A stretch of DNA of 64,000 nt from Ophthalmolycus amberensis (lineage: Eukaryota > Chordata > Actinopteri > Perciformes > Zoarcidae): positions 1,546,001 through 1,610,000 of the forward strand of contig JAFEUB010001384.1 in NCBI GenBank assembly GCA_024529925.1, read 5' to 3'. Positions 24,301-36,800 of this stretch are shown piece by piece. Numbering within the stretch: the first letter of the stretch is position 1; every line of letters starts with the position of its first letter. Position numbers and translations under genes: made by a program. The notes under the pieces are model-generated. The model saw only the letters and a list, made by a program, of their open reading frames with translations, was not told the DNA's origin and did no database searches.

Positions 24301-25912
24301 AGGATGTTATGGAAATAGGGTGAGAAAAGAAACAAAGACTCTTAACTCCTAAACATGTGGTTGTGCCAGATCAGATGAAGGAAACATGATATGAGTCAGA
24401 ACAAGTTTATAGTAAAGCAGAACAAGTTTATAGTAAAGCAGAACAAGTTTATAGTAAAGTAGAACAAGTGTCGTTCAATGTGTATATACTTATCCCCAAA
24501 AATCCTTAATATAATAGAGCAGAGGTCTTCAACAGTGGGTCCGCGGAGGTACTGCAGGGGGTCCGCGGAATTTTTGAATCTGTCCATTATTTTAAGAGTT
24601 CAGTATTGTATGAAAGATAACAGGTATCTTTATGCATGGCAGTGGTACTAATAGGCCATCACTCATTTTTCGTTTCCACGTTTAAAATGAAAACATCAAT
24701 TTGAATAGCTTGTGAGCATGATTATCATGCAATTGACAGACAATGTTGATATTGGCATTGGTATCAGCTGACAAGGTGTGTTCATAAAAGGCAGTGGCAC
24801 GGCCTCCCTACTCACTGTACCTGTTTAAAATGAAAACATGAATATATGAACCTGTGTATTATTTGAATAGCTTAGTATTGAATGCACAGTAAAGAGGTAT
24901 GTTTATACATGGCACTAGGCCCATTTAATATAAAACACAATTTTATACAATATATATATATAGTCGGGGGTCCCTGCTCCATCTCTCTATCAGTTTGGGG
25001 GTCCTTGGCCTGAAAACGTTGAAGACCCCTGTCATAGAGGATAGACCGAGCCCTCGATAAAGAGTTCTTCTTCTTCAAAGGTTTATTGTGAACATCCAGA
25101 TGCACAGTAGTAGAAACAGCACTTATAAATATAACTATCTTATTGGTGCCTTTTGTGATCAGTTCAATGTTGAAGTTGTTAAATAATTACCGTTCATTTT
25201 TTAAATTCAACAAGCAATTTGCTGCACTTCAGCAGTATACTGAAAGCAGCAAAAAGGCAGAACCGAGTACACTTCGCTTTATTTATCTCAAGTAATGCCA
25301 TTATCGCGATATTCAACATTATCGCATGTTTTTCCACATTAAGTGCAACTCTGTTTAAGACTGATCCCGTCATCCCTCAGGATGTTTCCATGTTGTCACG
25401 AAGAAAATCTATAGGAACATTATTTTAGCCGCATACTTTTACTGCTCTATCTCCTCTATTGATTCTGATCACTCCAATTAACTGTACTCCGGACTGTGTC
25501 TCTCAATGTTGTGCATAGTTTGAAAATGTACAGTAGCACTACAGGAAACACAAATATTTCCTCCCAATTAAGGAACGTGTTGAGGCAAACATCTCAAAAG
25601 AGAGTAGCCAGTTAGGCGCAACTTCAAGATTGAGCTCAAGACATTGGTGCGTTGTACCGAGAGGCCAGATGACCCCTGAGAGCAACACGGCTGTTTGGTT
25701 AGCCTCATCCATTATTAGCTCACCTTGTCACTGTTCAGCAGAGGGAGAAAGAGGGGAGAGGAGTTAAAGAAAGTGTGTGCGATTGCATTAAAATGAGTTT
25801 CCACTGTGGGAAAACTCCCCAGAAACTTAAAGGTTATCTATCTTTTCTTTTTCTCATTCGCAGGAACGATCAGGACTACACGGCCCCCACGTCGTCCTAT
25901 CAGGAGATATAA
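20749..25912 (+). CDS. lysmd2: LysM domain-containing protein 2, 3 exons, 204 aa
   Basis: Coding exons 20749-20997, 22067-22383 and 25864-25912 give 615 nt with agreeing phases (0, then 2). The start sits in a leader reading gaagATGGCG. The N-terminus is Ser-rich and disordered (RSRSGSESESELS, about aa 26-37), then RSYGSTASV. One LysM domain spans about aa 62-108, from YIEHRVTDSDTLQGISLKYG through MEQIKRANKLFSNDC. The C-terminal part has AKDFLHRLDLQIKQSKQAAR, which is conserved in LYSMD2, and ends YQEI. No signal peptide or membrane segment is seen, so a cytosolic or nuclear protein is expected. Vertebrate LYSMD2 function is not well defined. The length is close to the human protein (215 aa). 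Intron 1 holds a long (TA)n; intron 2 holds a hAT element. Confidence 0.94.
21219..21303. repeat. (TA)n microsatellite in lysmd2 intron 1
   Basis: About 42 uninterrupted TA units. Confidence 0.97.
21529..21543. repeat. Poly-G tract
   Basis: A G run of about 14 nt in lysmd2 intron 1. Confidence 0.9.
21903..21990 (-). mobile_element. Short antisense LINE 3' tail
   Basis: Read on the minus strand this ends with actaataaaggattctctta then tcttgtctt. That is the same 3' terminus seen at 6969-7000 in the other orientation. Only the last part of the element is present. It lies in lysmd2 intron 1, in antisense. Confidence 0.55.
22384..24400 (+). other. lysmd2 intron 2, left part: no gene seen
   Basis: AT-rich intron sequence. 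It includes a short (ATTC)n at about 23090-23104. Open frames here are short and unrecognised. Confidence 0.6.
24402..24468. repeat. 21-bp tandem repeat, about three copies
   Basis: The unit agaacaagtttatagtaaagc is repeated three times with one change (c to t) before it decays. Confidence 0.9.
24520..25031. mobile_element. Non-autonomous hAT-type DNA transposon, 512 bp
   Basis: Terminal inverted repeats are CAGAGGTCTTCAAC at the left and CAGGGGTCTTCAAC at the right (reverse complement), 13 of 14 matching. Flanks are taatagag (24512-24519) and tcatagag (25032-25039), an 8-bp duplication with one mismatch. GC-rich subterminal parts include two copies of gggtccgcgg. No transposase frame is present. 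It lies in lysmd2 intron 2. Confidence 0.82.
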
Positions 25913-26605
25913 AGGACCCGTCCGTCTTCTACACACACACGCTCCAACATACAAACAGTACCACAACCACATCGCTTTTTTTTTTTTACTTTTCTCTTTA
26001 CCGGTCTGCTTTTACCAAACCACGTTAAACAGAACTGTCATGTTTGCCTTTTTATTTATTGATATGAAAGTATTGCGATGTAGGTTTCTTGTTTAGTACA
26101 GCTTTACAGCTCGGAGGAGCATCTGATATAAATATCGTCCGAGCACAAGTGCCCATCCACTCATCATATGCTTCTGACGCTACTGTACAGAACCCACCTG
26201 CTGCATATGTTCAAACACACACACACACACACATAGCTAAGCAATTCCAGAAGGATTAGCTTGTTAAAGTTGCGAACCGCTTCTGATTTGCTAAATCCGC
26301 TCCTATAATAGTATCACTGGAAAGTACCGGTATATTCAGGCCTTCCTCATCAATGTTTACCCTGTACGAGCTCTCCCCAAACAGAAGCGGTGGATAGACT
26401 CGAGCCTTTGAACATGTTCCGTTTTGCCTCATTCAAGCTTTGGTCTTTTGGGGGGGGGGGGGGACAGAAGGGACTGCTCTATTTTTTTTGAAGTGTGAAT
26501 GCATTATTTATGTGTGGAGAACGGTCCGTTACAGCCGTTTTATTGTACTTTTAAAATGTATTGGTTTTATTTGGAGAGAATAAATGTGTAATCAAACCAA
26601 ACGTG
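25913..26605 (+). other. lysmd2 3'UTR with polyadenylation signal
   Basis: The sequence after the TAA stop at 25910-25912 contains a CA repeat (26217-26233), a poly-G run (26450-26463) and AATAAA at 26579-26584. The 3' end is therefore expected near 26600. Confidence 0.65.
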
Positions 26606-26673
26606 AAGCTCTCGTGTGTTTTCATGACAATGCAGGTTCATGTGAGCATGTGGATGTCAATTATTGGTGGGTT

Positions 26674-26695
26674 TCCCCCCCCCCCCCCCCCCCCC
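26674..26695. repeat. Poly-C tract
   Basis: A C run of about 19 nt between the predicted 3' ends of lysmd2 and scg3. Confidence 0.9.
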
Positions 26696-26747
26696 ATGTG
26701 CTGCTTTGCTGTCACATTTAAGTACACGGGTAAAGAAAAGGCAACGT

Positions 26748-27527
26748 TTTAATTGCTTTTAAACTTTAGGAAAAAAATCACAAATATTTACATTTAAAAA
26801 TACTTCTCTTCAGGCTCTACAGAGATGGAAATGTTGAACTCATAGAGACATGCAGAGAGCATTGATGGTACAAACGGGGGGCCCCTAGTGGGCTACCAGG
26901 AGAATTACAGCAGAACCAAATGAGAGTACGTAGATCACTGACATGATGCACAAAGAACAAATATTTTTTAGGGTAAAATAAAAAGCAAGATTACGTAGAT
27001 TACATATACACTGGAAAAAGTAAATATAATAGGCTAAGACAGGTTACACTGAATGAGTACACTTTGATATATGTGCATTTTGTTGCAAAAATTATATTGG
27101 AAACGGTAGATGACTGTAGCTATGGCATCATACTCTCACAACATTCATTTCCCACAGGAGTCAGGTTGGAGTAAATGCTAGCGTTTAGTTGGACATGTGA
27201 GGTGGTTACATAAAATACTTTGATTTCTCTCTCAATAATATTCTAGGGATTATTACTCTGCGATCTTGGCGTGCAAATATAATCGTATGTAGCTGTGAAG
27301 AATCGGTTTACTGTTTTGTTAAATCCATTCTCTTGATACATTTTGGGAATGTCTTGGAGGGTTAACAAGTTCCGCTAAGCAGGTAGTTTTGAATACACAG
27401 TACATACTTTACCATGCCATGGGAAATAACTAAGTAGTCAGGGTTTTGTTTGAGGAGTTAATGTCAGATTCAGTCCCGTGTTGTAGGCCGGAGGGTCGGT
27501 TGGAGGATGGGCGACTGGCTGTCGGCG
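26748..27527 (-). other. Probable scg3 3'UTR
   Basis: Minus-strand sequence downstream of the scg3 TAA. The only polyadenylation hexamer seen at a suitable distance is ATTAAA at 26748-26753. The remainder is AT-rich without coding potential. Confidence 0.5.
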
Positions 27528-28472
27528 TTACAGGCTGCTGTAGATCCTCTTGATGGTGTCGCCCTCATCCTTGGCGATGATGCCCTTCTGAATGTAGGCG
27601 TCAACCTGCTGGTCCATGAAGTCCTTCAGCTTGGACAGGTCGTAATCTGGACAGAGAGGCAGAAACAAAGGATGGGTTTATATTCTGAGATTCAAATAGG
27701 AAGATCATGAGGCCACGATAGTTGGCAGGATAGATCAGACATGAAACTTCTTAAGACGGGGCACCCAAACAAGCCATAATCTGGTACGTTAGTTCATTAT
27801 CAAGGGGGATTAAGGTCGGAGTAAGCATATTTGTCTGGGGTCGAGAAGATACCGCATGCATAAGAAGTAGGTCGAAAGATCACGGTGTGGAACGTAATTG
27901 CCAAGTTGTACTTCCAACAATGAAATGATTCGTAGTATGCGATTCAAATTTAATGTGATCAGTTTCCAACAAACTCACTCAAATACTAAAGAAATAGGTC
28001 AAGCTTTTTTTTGACGCACCATTTGTAAACACCTTGCTCTAGACAAGTCCTTGTCATAGCACCATAAGGCCGCCGCAGGATGTGGCTACATTTAGAGATG
28101 AACACAACCTACCTCTGTATCATCCATCATGGTCACAAATGAGTCTCAGAAAGCAGGCAAACAGCTGCTGCACCACTTCTCCCTGCTCTAACTGGGGGGG
28201 GGGGGGGACAAAAGGACGGAGCACGGACAGCCGAAGGGTCACACAACATCTTCCTAATGACATTCCTAACGGCAGCAATGTATTGCGTTGCCTCGAGACA
28301 CAGTTGCCCTGCGGACGACCAACATGACGTGTGCGAGGGATTAACTGAATGTGATTAGAGTCGCAGAGCGCCGCTTCTCTCAATCTTTGCTGCGAGGAGC
28401 CGAGAGCCAAAGCCAGGATGTCGACTCTGTGTCCGTCTGCTCCTCTGGCTAATCTGTGTGGTGTGTGGGTGT

Positions 28473-28522
<50 letters not shown>

Positions 28523-31500
28523 AGTCTGTTGAGATTGTCCTAATGCGTGCTTCTGGTATAGAGTAAACACAGTAAATTGCCCGTCGCCCACTCTGTTACT
28601 ATGACACTGCTTTTTGGTTGAAAAGGCTTTTGTTGTCCTCCAGCTGTACTTTCTCTGTAGAGAGAGAGAGAGAAATAATGAGAGAATAAGAGATAAGAAT
28701 GAGGTTTAATGTGGTACAGCGTAGTGTATCATTAGAGCTGCTGAGTGCCACGACGGAAAAATGAGGTGATCTTGGGGGGCCACATTTTGACTCAGTGTGT
28801 GTGTGTGGGTGTGTGTTCAGTGTGAGCTTGTGTCTGCTATCTGTTCATCTCCACTGCCCGGATCACTGAGGGGCAGGCGGGGACGCCCCTGTTGTCCCAG
28901 ACAACCACTCACCACGCACCAGAATGCTAATGACGTGTCCTATATAGAGCCTGGTTGGAGACGAGCACTGAACAAAACTTCCCTGCTGCTTGGGCCTCTG
29001 CAGTTCCATCTTCGGGGGTTCAAGATGCACACAAGAATTTAGGTCAAACTTTGTTTGCCTCTCTGTCTTTTGATTGTTTCTCTGACTCACCAGTGGCTGA
29101 ATCACTTATCGATCGGCTCAGATTAGAGCAGGCCACTGAACGTCAGCAGTGCATTTAAATCTCACTGAGCTAGAGTTTTTAGGTTTTCTTTCGTCCGAGA
29201 TGTCCCGATATGATCAACAGTGGACGAATGAATATTGAGAACTCATTAACATTTCATTCTCTGCTGCTTAATTAAGCACCACTGGGCATCAGTTTTACAG
29301 CGTGGAGAGCCAAACAGCAGACGAGTGCACAGTTTTCACAGCTCTGCAGACTGCTGCGTTTTCTGGGTCACATGCTGCGTCGTTATGAATGCTGACAGTT
29401 ACAGGAGGGGGGGAGGCACACTCACCAACTCTATGAATCCATAGACATGGGCACTGATGACAAAGAGTTGGTGGTCTCTTCGTGGCTTTTTCTTTGAGTT
29501 GTTGTGATACTAGTGCGAATCATGAACCAGGTTCAAAATCCACGACTTCATCTCCTTTTACACACATGCTCAACTGCACACACAAATATTGAGGAACAGG
29601 TAAAAAGGGAATAAAATGAATAGACATTTGTCTCCGAACAAGAAAGCGGCATCGCGAGTAATTAGGACGGACTCATCAACAATTATCCATATTCACAGGC
29701 TCTGGAGTGAAGCATCATTCCTGGATCTCATTTTACTTGCAAATTGAGGCAAACAAAAGAGACTTCAAATTATCTGTACTTGAGTGCGTGTCTGTGACGT
29801 GTCTGTGACCCAGCACGGTTTAGCGAGGGGACGAGGGTTTGCAAATCACGATGTTTTCTGGGTCTGGCTCTTTAAAACTCAGCAAAGTTTGGAGTGTGTG
29901 TCTCACCATCTTTGCCCTCTTCTTTGTTGTGTTTCTTCAACCACTCGATGTTCTTCCTGATGGCCTCCAGATACGTCTCTGACTTGCCAGGCTGATCTGG
30001 TGGGAGATGGAGAAAAATGAAGAAGATGAGACATGAAAATCTTCCTCTTTTATGTATTAGAAAATAGTAAATATGTGGATTTCCTTTTACTACTTCTGTA
30101 ACACATGTACTCATAAGAAGAGTAAGACAGTTCTATCTTTGATTTATCAATTATTTACACCACAAAATGTTCATAAGCAAGAAGTTATGGTTTAACTTCT
30201 ACATGTCTGTACACTGACAGCAGTATAATAAGACACATTCTTTATGGCTCAGGTCCAAAAAAGACCCACTCAATGTAGAAAAGTGGTAGCTTATAGGTGT
30301 ATGATATCTACAGTTTGGGATTTAAATGGATATTAAGCACCAATCAAAATCAGACTACTGCTTCAACACAGATTATAGTTGGATTATAATGCATGCCCCT
30401 AATTTTCCCATCATATTATGCAACTCAATCCAGCACAGATAACACAGAGTTTAGTTGACATTGCGCAGGATTCATGTAATTTCCTGCTGAAACCAATGTC
30501 CTGGTGGTAATCCAGCTTTATCTTCCGTTTTGATTTTCTTCTTTACGCACGCTTGCGTGTGTGTGTGTGTGTGAGGATTACATTGATGAGCGTGTACAGT
30601 ACAGTGTTCAGGGACAGAGAATAATGGCAGCTGTGACAAGCTTTCCTGTGAGTGTTATTGGACTGGCCTAGTTCAGGGACTTAACTATGATTGGCCTCGA
30701 CTACACAGTGCTGTTTGCTTCCTGTCAGCCCTGCTGAGTCAAAACAAAGGTCTGGAACGCTCTCGGCCGCTACGTTCAAACTCATTCTGGAGACATTTCA
30801 CTGCGGGAAGAACCGATGTGGTGGGAATCTGCTATATTTGAGAACTCTGCATTTATTTGGGACATTTGACACAAAATAAAATAAAGTTATGCAATTTACA
30901 AGGCACACCGTTTATCATGTTTGAGGGGCAAAACTGTATCAAATTATTTTTATCAAATTATCAAACTACTAAACAAAAAGCTATTCATGTTTCCTCAGGT
31001 CATCAGGATTGGATAGTGTGGACTGACTGGTCTCAGTTGATGGCTGCTCCTCCTTGGTTGAGTCTTTCAGATTCTCATACGCCTTCTGCATCTTGGCGGC
31101 CTCAGCCTTGGTGTTGTCTTCCTCATCCAAATTTTTTCCTGCAGCAAACAAACAGTACACGGAGCATTCAATCATGTTGCCCAGTTGCTGGTAGAGCTGC
31201 TTATAGCAATAGTTCAACTTTTTCAGAATCAAGTACATGTATGCTTTTTTATAATGTTTAAACAAACAAGATATGTGATTTTTATTTTTTGTTGTCGTTA
31301 GAGATGCTGAGAGGCTGGATTTTCTTACCTTCTGACTGAGCCAGGCAAGCTGTTAGCCTCTGTTTACAGTCATTATGCTAAGCTAAGCTAACTGGCAGTA
31401 GCCTTACATTTATTCATCTAACTCTCTGCCAGTGAGCAAACCAGCATATATTTCCCGAAATGCCAAACTATTCCTTTGAAGGTCAATTTAACCTCCCAAA

Positions 31501-33813
31501 ATCTGCTTGGAAGTTTTGTCTCACATCTTTCGAGGATAGTTTGTAAAACTTAAAAGTTTGAAAACACTTGAGGGGAACCGGACGTGTTTCTGTTAATTAA
31601 ATAATTCAATCAAACTATATTTTACTATATATAAACTATATAACACAAAAAAATGTGCCAATGAAGCCTATGAAGCTTCACAGAGCCGTAATATACTAAC
31701 TAATAATATAACTAATATCTGACCATGTCGACTGAAATGACATGATTTTATTGATGTTTGACTTGATTGGAGGACAACTTGTGAGGCTGTTTACCGTTGG
31801 GCCCAGTGAAGTCAGGAAGCCCGAGAGCCTTGCCCAGCTTGTTCTTGGTCTGCATGGCGATCATAGCATCCAGGTTCTCTGCAGGTGGATGAAACGGGCC
31901 AAACATTTACTTAAGGTTTGATTAGGCATTGTGACGTCAGTTCACTCTACGGCTAATGAATGAAAAGCTCTTAACCGTTTCAAAGTGCCACGCTGTTCCT
32001 GCGTGACTCAGAGGGTAATTAACATTAGAAAAGGGTTTATTCATTGAATAAAATGAAGGTTCAAGAGTATGACGATAGTCACAAAGTCTTGTTCTTTTCC
32101 ACCATCTTTTTCCAATAATGTTGTGATTCATTGTAGACTGAACATTGGATAAGACAACACAGGTTACAGGAATAATTTGCAATTCATCCAAACAAGCACA
32201 TATGTTTTGGGAGTTAGTTAATTTGTCATCGGTGTGTTACCACAAATATTACAGTGGCTTAAGCTTTCCGAACAAGATAAGAGAATACAAAAGACCCCAA
32301 ATCAGCCTGGGAATAACAAAAACAGATCATATGGCCGTCAGAGACTGAAGTTAAGTGTCAACTGATCCTCTCTGGATTAGCAAAGCGGTAAACATTATGC
32401 TCAAAAACAGAGGAAGCAGATGTTGTGGGGATACACATCCCAGAGATCAGCTGGAATTTCATCCTTTACATCAAGTTCTGCTCAGACTTTACGTTGAGTC
32501 CCCCTGTTTAGCATTTCGACGCACCATTTAAGCACTAACACATGCTTTATCGCACACTACAGTTGCAAGCAGCGATAAGGTTATGTGTCAATGCACACCA
32601 TTTGCCAGCAATTTCTCCGATAAAGACATATCTTATATCAACACAACTGTGTTTCACTATATCATCATTCATTATCTGTTCATGCACCAGCCTCGTATGA
32701 CACTTACATCTGCTTGTAACTACATTATTGTGTGTTACAAACCATTTATTACATTTCTATATATGCTAGGGCTTATAAATGCTAAATTGACTTGAAGTAA
32801 AGCACGACCCAAGTTCCTAAGAAGAAGTTGATTTTCTGAATTATAACAAAACTTGTTTTGGGGGATGGGAGATTTTGGTAAAGAAGAGGTTATTAGAGAC
32901 AATAAAGAGACAGGAGAAACAGGAAGGCTTGATTTTAGCGCCGTAACTGAGGAACCGTACACATTTCCCCTCTCATCTGCGTTCACTCGAGCCTCTTTTT
33001 CATTTCTTATTATCCAAGCATCTCACTTTGTGCATTCAAGCCGCCTCCTCCCACCTGTGGCACAGTGGAAGCCCAAATTTCCATTCTGTCCCTCTGCCCA
33101 CACAAACACGTCATCGTTCTTCCTCCCCCACTCTCTCTCCCTATCTCTCTTTCCCTCTATCTGTCTTGGGGCCTGTTTCCCCCGATTAGCGTTGATGGAC
33201 AGGCCCGTGTGTATTCAGTCGTGTACCTGAGGTGACTCTTCGGAGCATCACAGCCAGCAGGGGCTGAAGGTGGGGAGGGGGGGCAATGACTGGTTGCTAG
33301 GCGATGGCGGAATTCCATCCTATTATCTCCTCACAACCGACAGGACACAAAGCCAGAGGGGTTGCCTAGGGAACCCGTCTCTGTCGTACACCGGTGTGTA
33401 ACGTCAGCAGTGGTCATTTGTTCCACTGTGAGGGTCATCTGAAAGGGTGATTGATCCGTATAACGTCAGCCTGAGTCATAAGAGTTGATCGCAGATCTGA
33501 TAGTGAAATATATGCACAAGAGTCGTTCTAATTAGCTCCAAATTATATTTCTCATCTGCGTTAAGACGAGTGGTGAAAGAAATAGTTCACAAATTAATTG
33601 GCCAACAGCTTCTGAGTCATTGTTCAAACAAAAATGCCAAACTTCTTTGTTTTAAGGTTCTCAATTATAAGGATTGACTGCTTTTCTATGTTTTATATCA
33701 GTGTGAATTAAAGATATTTCAGTTTTTTGAACAATTGACACATGAGCCGATCATGACAATAGTCTTGCTGCCCTAGTATTTTTACGTACGACTGAGTGTC
33801 ATTTGAGAGAGAG

Positions 33814-33874
<61 letters not shown>

Positions 33875-36800
33875 GATGTTGGGTCTTGGGTTTCCTGCGG
33901 CTCACATAGAGAGATGACAGCTGTCCCTTACAGGTGACTGACTTTACCAATGGCTACTGATGTGATGGCCAGCCATAAAAACAAGCCTGGTCATACAGGG
34001 CGCCCTGAGACTAATCTGTCAGCGCAGGCTTCACACTCCACCAGCACCGGCTGATAGGGAACATTAACTCGGCTCAACGCACTTGGAAGACGAGGAAAAA
34101 GCACATATATAAACACACAGACAGAGAAATGCATGTGCACGAGTCGGCTAATGCAATGGACGGATAGAAGCTTCGATTTTAGATCGTTCATCCTACATGT
34201 AAGCCACACATACAAAGGCTGTTCAACATGATTGGAATCAATATTGCATTATCATTAATATCAGCATTGGTCTACTGTGATGCGTAACTCCTCGCAAATG
34301 TAAAACAAAAACCTATTTTTTGTTAGTTTAGTTAACATTTGCTAAGAATAACTACTTTAGACAACATCATTTTGTAAAACAATAACATAATAAGATCATA
34401 AATAAATGCATATAAGTGAGATACAATCATTTGTTTGAAATAATCTTAAATCAGGGTTAGCTATGATGGAACTTTTTATGGAACTTCGTCCTGGATCTTT
34501 CAACCACGTCATGACATGGAAAAGGCTAATAAATCGAGATTCTTTTGTCAAACTAATATCTCCAAGGTCAGGAATGAACTGCCACACTGAAGTTATAACA
34601 TCAACAAATGATTGCCCTACCCAACAAATAAATAATATTGTTCACCACAAATGCACCGCGCTCTTCGATGGCCACTATACGATTCTCACGTTCCGGCACT
34701 GAACTGCACCAGGCTACCGGCAAACAGTGCTGGTATTGTGCTAAGTCTTACCCAGATAGGACACGCCCTCCTCCGGCGTGATGGTGCCGTACTTCACCAT
34801 CATCTTCACAAAGTCGATCAGCGTCTTCATGATTGTGATCAATGTCTCTCTCTCATGAGCGTCTTGATCTGCAACAGCAAACCGGAGAACACATCTGGCA
34901 TCAGTGTTTTAGTCATGTTAATTGGCTCCCGTGGCGTTAATGTTACCACATGGCGTTTGACCGCGGGGGTCATGAAGATGGGATTGTAAATAATTTGTTA
35001 GGAGGACAAAACAAGCATGGGCTCATCCTTTGAGAACAATATCGCCTTGACAACAACTGCTATCTTGGGATGCTGTGAAACGAAGATTTCTAAACTGTCC
35101 CGGCGTTCTCGTCTTTACCTGAGTCGAGGCTCTTGAGCAGACGGTAGAAGTTGGGGAAGTACTGCAGGTCCTGGAGCCCGTCTTCGGGGCTCACCTCGTT
35201 GCCCTCCTCCGTGTCTTTGTCCCATGTCCCTGCGGCCTTGTCGCCCCCTTCTTCTTCTGCATCCCTGTCCACCTCGTCCTCGACCACGTCGTCGTTTTCT
35301 TCCTCGTCCTCATCGTCGTCATTGTAGCGGCGCCTGGGTGGCTCCCACGTGTCCTGGGGATGCCAGGAGTTTTGGTTGTTACTGTCGTCATCCTTATTGT
35401 TATCACTCTCCTCGTCACTATCACTTATTCACAGGTTCTTACCTCGTCAGCGTCTGAGTCCTGGACGTCCTGCTCTCCCCTGGTTTCCTGGTCATTGCTG
35501 TCAACGTCCTCAATCTCGTTGTTCCTGGCGTTTTTGGTGATGAGGTCTTGGAGAGCCTCGGCCACCTGGTACTCTAAAGTATCTGCCTGACTGTCAGTGA
35601 TCTACAGAGGGGGGGGGGGAGAAACAGAGACGGACAAATGTGTCATAACAAATATGCCGTAAGACGTGTTAAAACAGAACAGAGTGCACCGACCATGAAC
35701 CTCTATGTGTCACATATTGATTGCTGTCACCGAGAGAACCATCTCAGGGAGCGACTTGGACAAAGCACAATTCAAAGAAAGAGATAGAGAGTTCCTGTTG
35801 ACGCTACACGCTGTGTCAAATCAAACGGCATACAAACTCGCAACCTACCAGCCCCAGTTTGAGCAGTTTCGAGACGATCCTGTCGAACACCCCTCTGTCG
35901 TCCTCCTCGTAGATCTTGTTTGCGATCTTCTGGACAATGTCTTCCGCTGTCAGCGGGGTGCCGTCGACCTGGCGGAAACTTTCTGGGTCATCTGAGAGGA
36001 GACGACACATCATCATTATCATTTGTAACTTTCTAATAGCTGTGTGTGGGTGTAAAGCAGGTGTTTCATGCTTTAATTCTTAATCGGATGATATTCCTCA
36101 ATATATTGTTGAATATATATATTGCTTTCTCCCTTTTCTACTCTCTACTTTATTCCATCTTCTTCCCTGTCTCTCTATTGTACCGTAGAAATGACCAAGA
36201 GCTGTCAGTAATAAATAATTCGCCCTCTCCTCTCCTAATATTTAACTTCTCTATATCTGCGTTACTGAATAAGAAATGTGCCATTTGCTACAGCTTGACT
36301 CTTACATAACAGTCCCAGCTGCTTCCCAACGTCCACGCACAACAAAAATAAGCAGTGCCGGAATAAAATGTTGCCCGTATCAGCGAGTTGAATCGCCAGT
36401 GTTGAGCTTTACCTATTTATGTCTCACTCCAGGAAATAAGGAATTAAATCCCGCCTGCACTTGCCAAATTTAGGTGTAGCGTAACCTGACGAGCTGCTTG
36501 TTGTTGCCAGGCCGACCGCATGAATCGATGAAGAGTAGCACTCAGCACTTTGTGTCTGAGTCACCTGGCCTCAGAGACTCTGCTTTATGCTGATGATTAG
36601 ATCAAATTACATGCGTACACAGTGAAATATGTGCTGATCTGATCTATTGAGGCTCAAAATCTATGCAGATACCAGCAAATGATTGGATTTCGAGTGAAAT
36701 GGTCAGTGTCTACATGTATTTAAAAGACTCCTGTGAAAAGAGAAGAAGCTGTTCCGGTAGCCCGGCGTAAGCTTTCACAACTGCTGTGACTATTGGGAGA

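Noticed and set aside
25806..26096. 96-codon plus-strand frame over lysmd2 exon 3
   Set aside because: It is a different frame of the last lysmd2 exon and its 3'UTR. The phase-2 reading ending in YQEI fits the family better.
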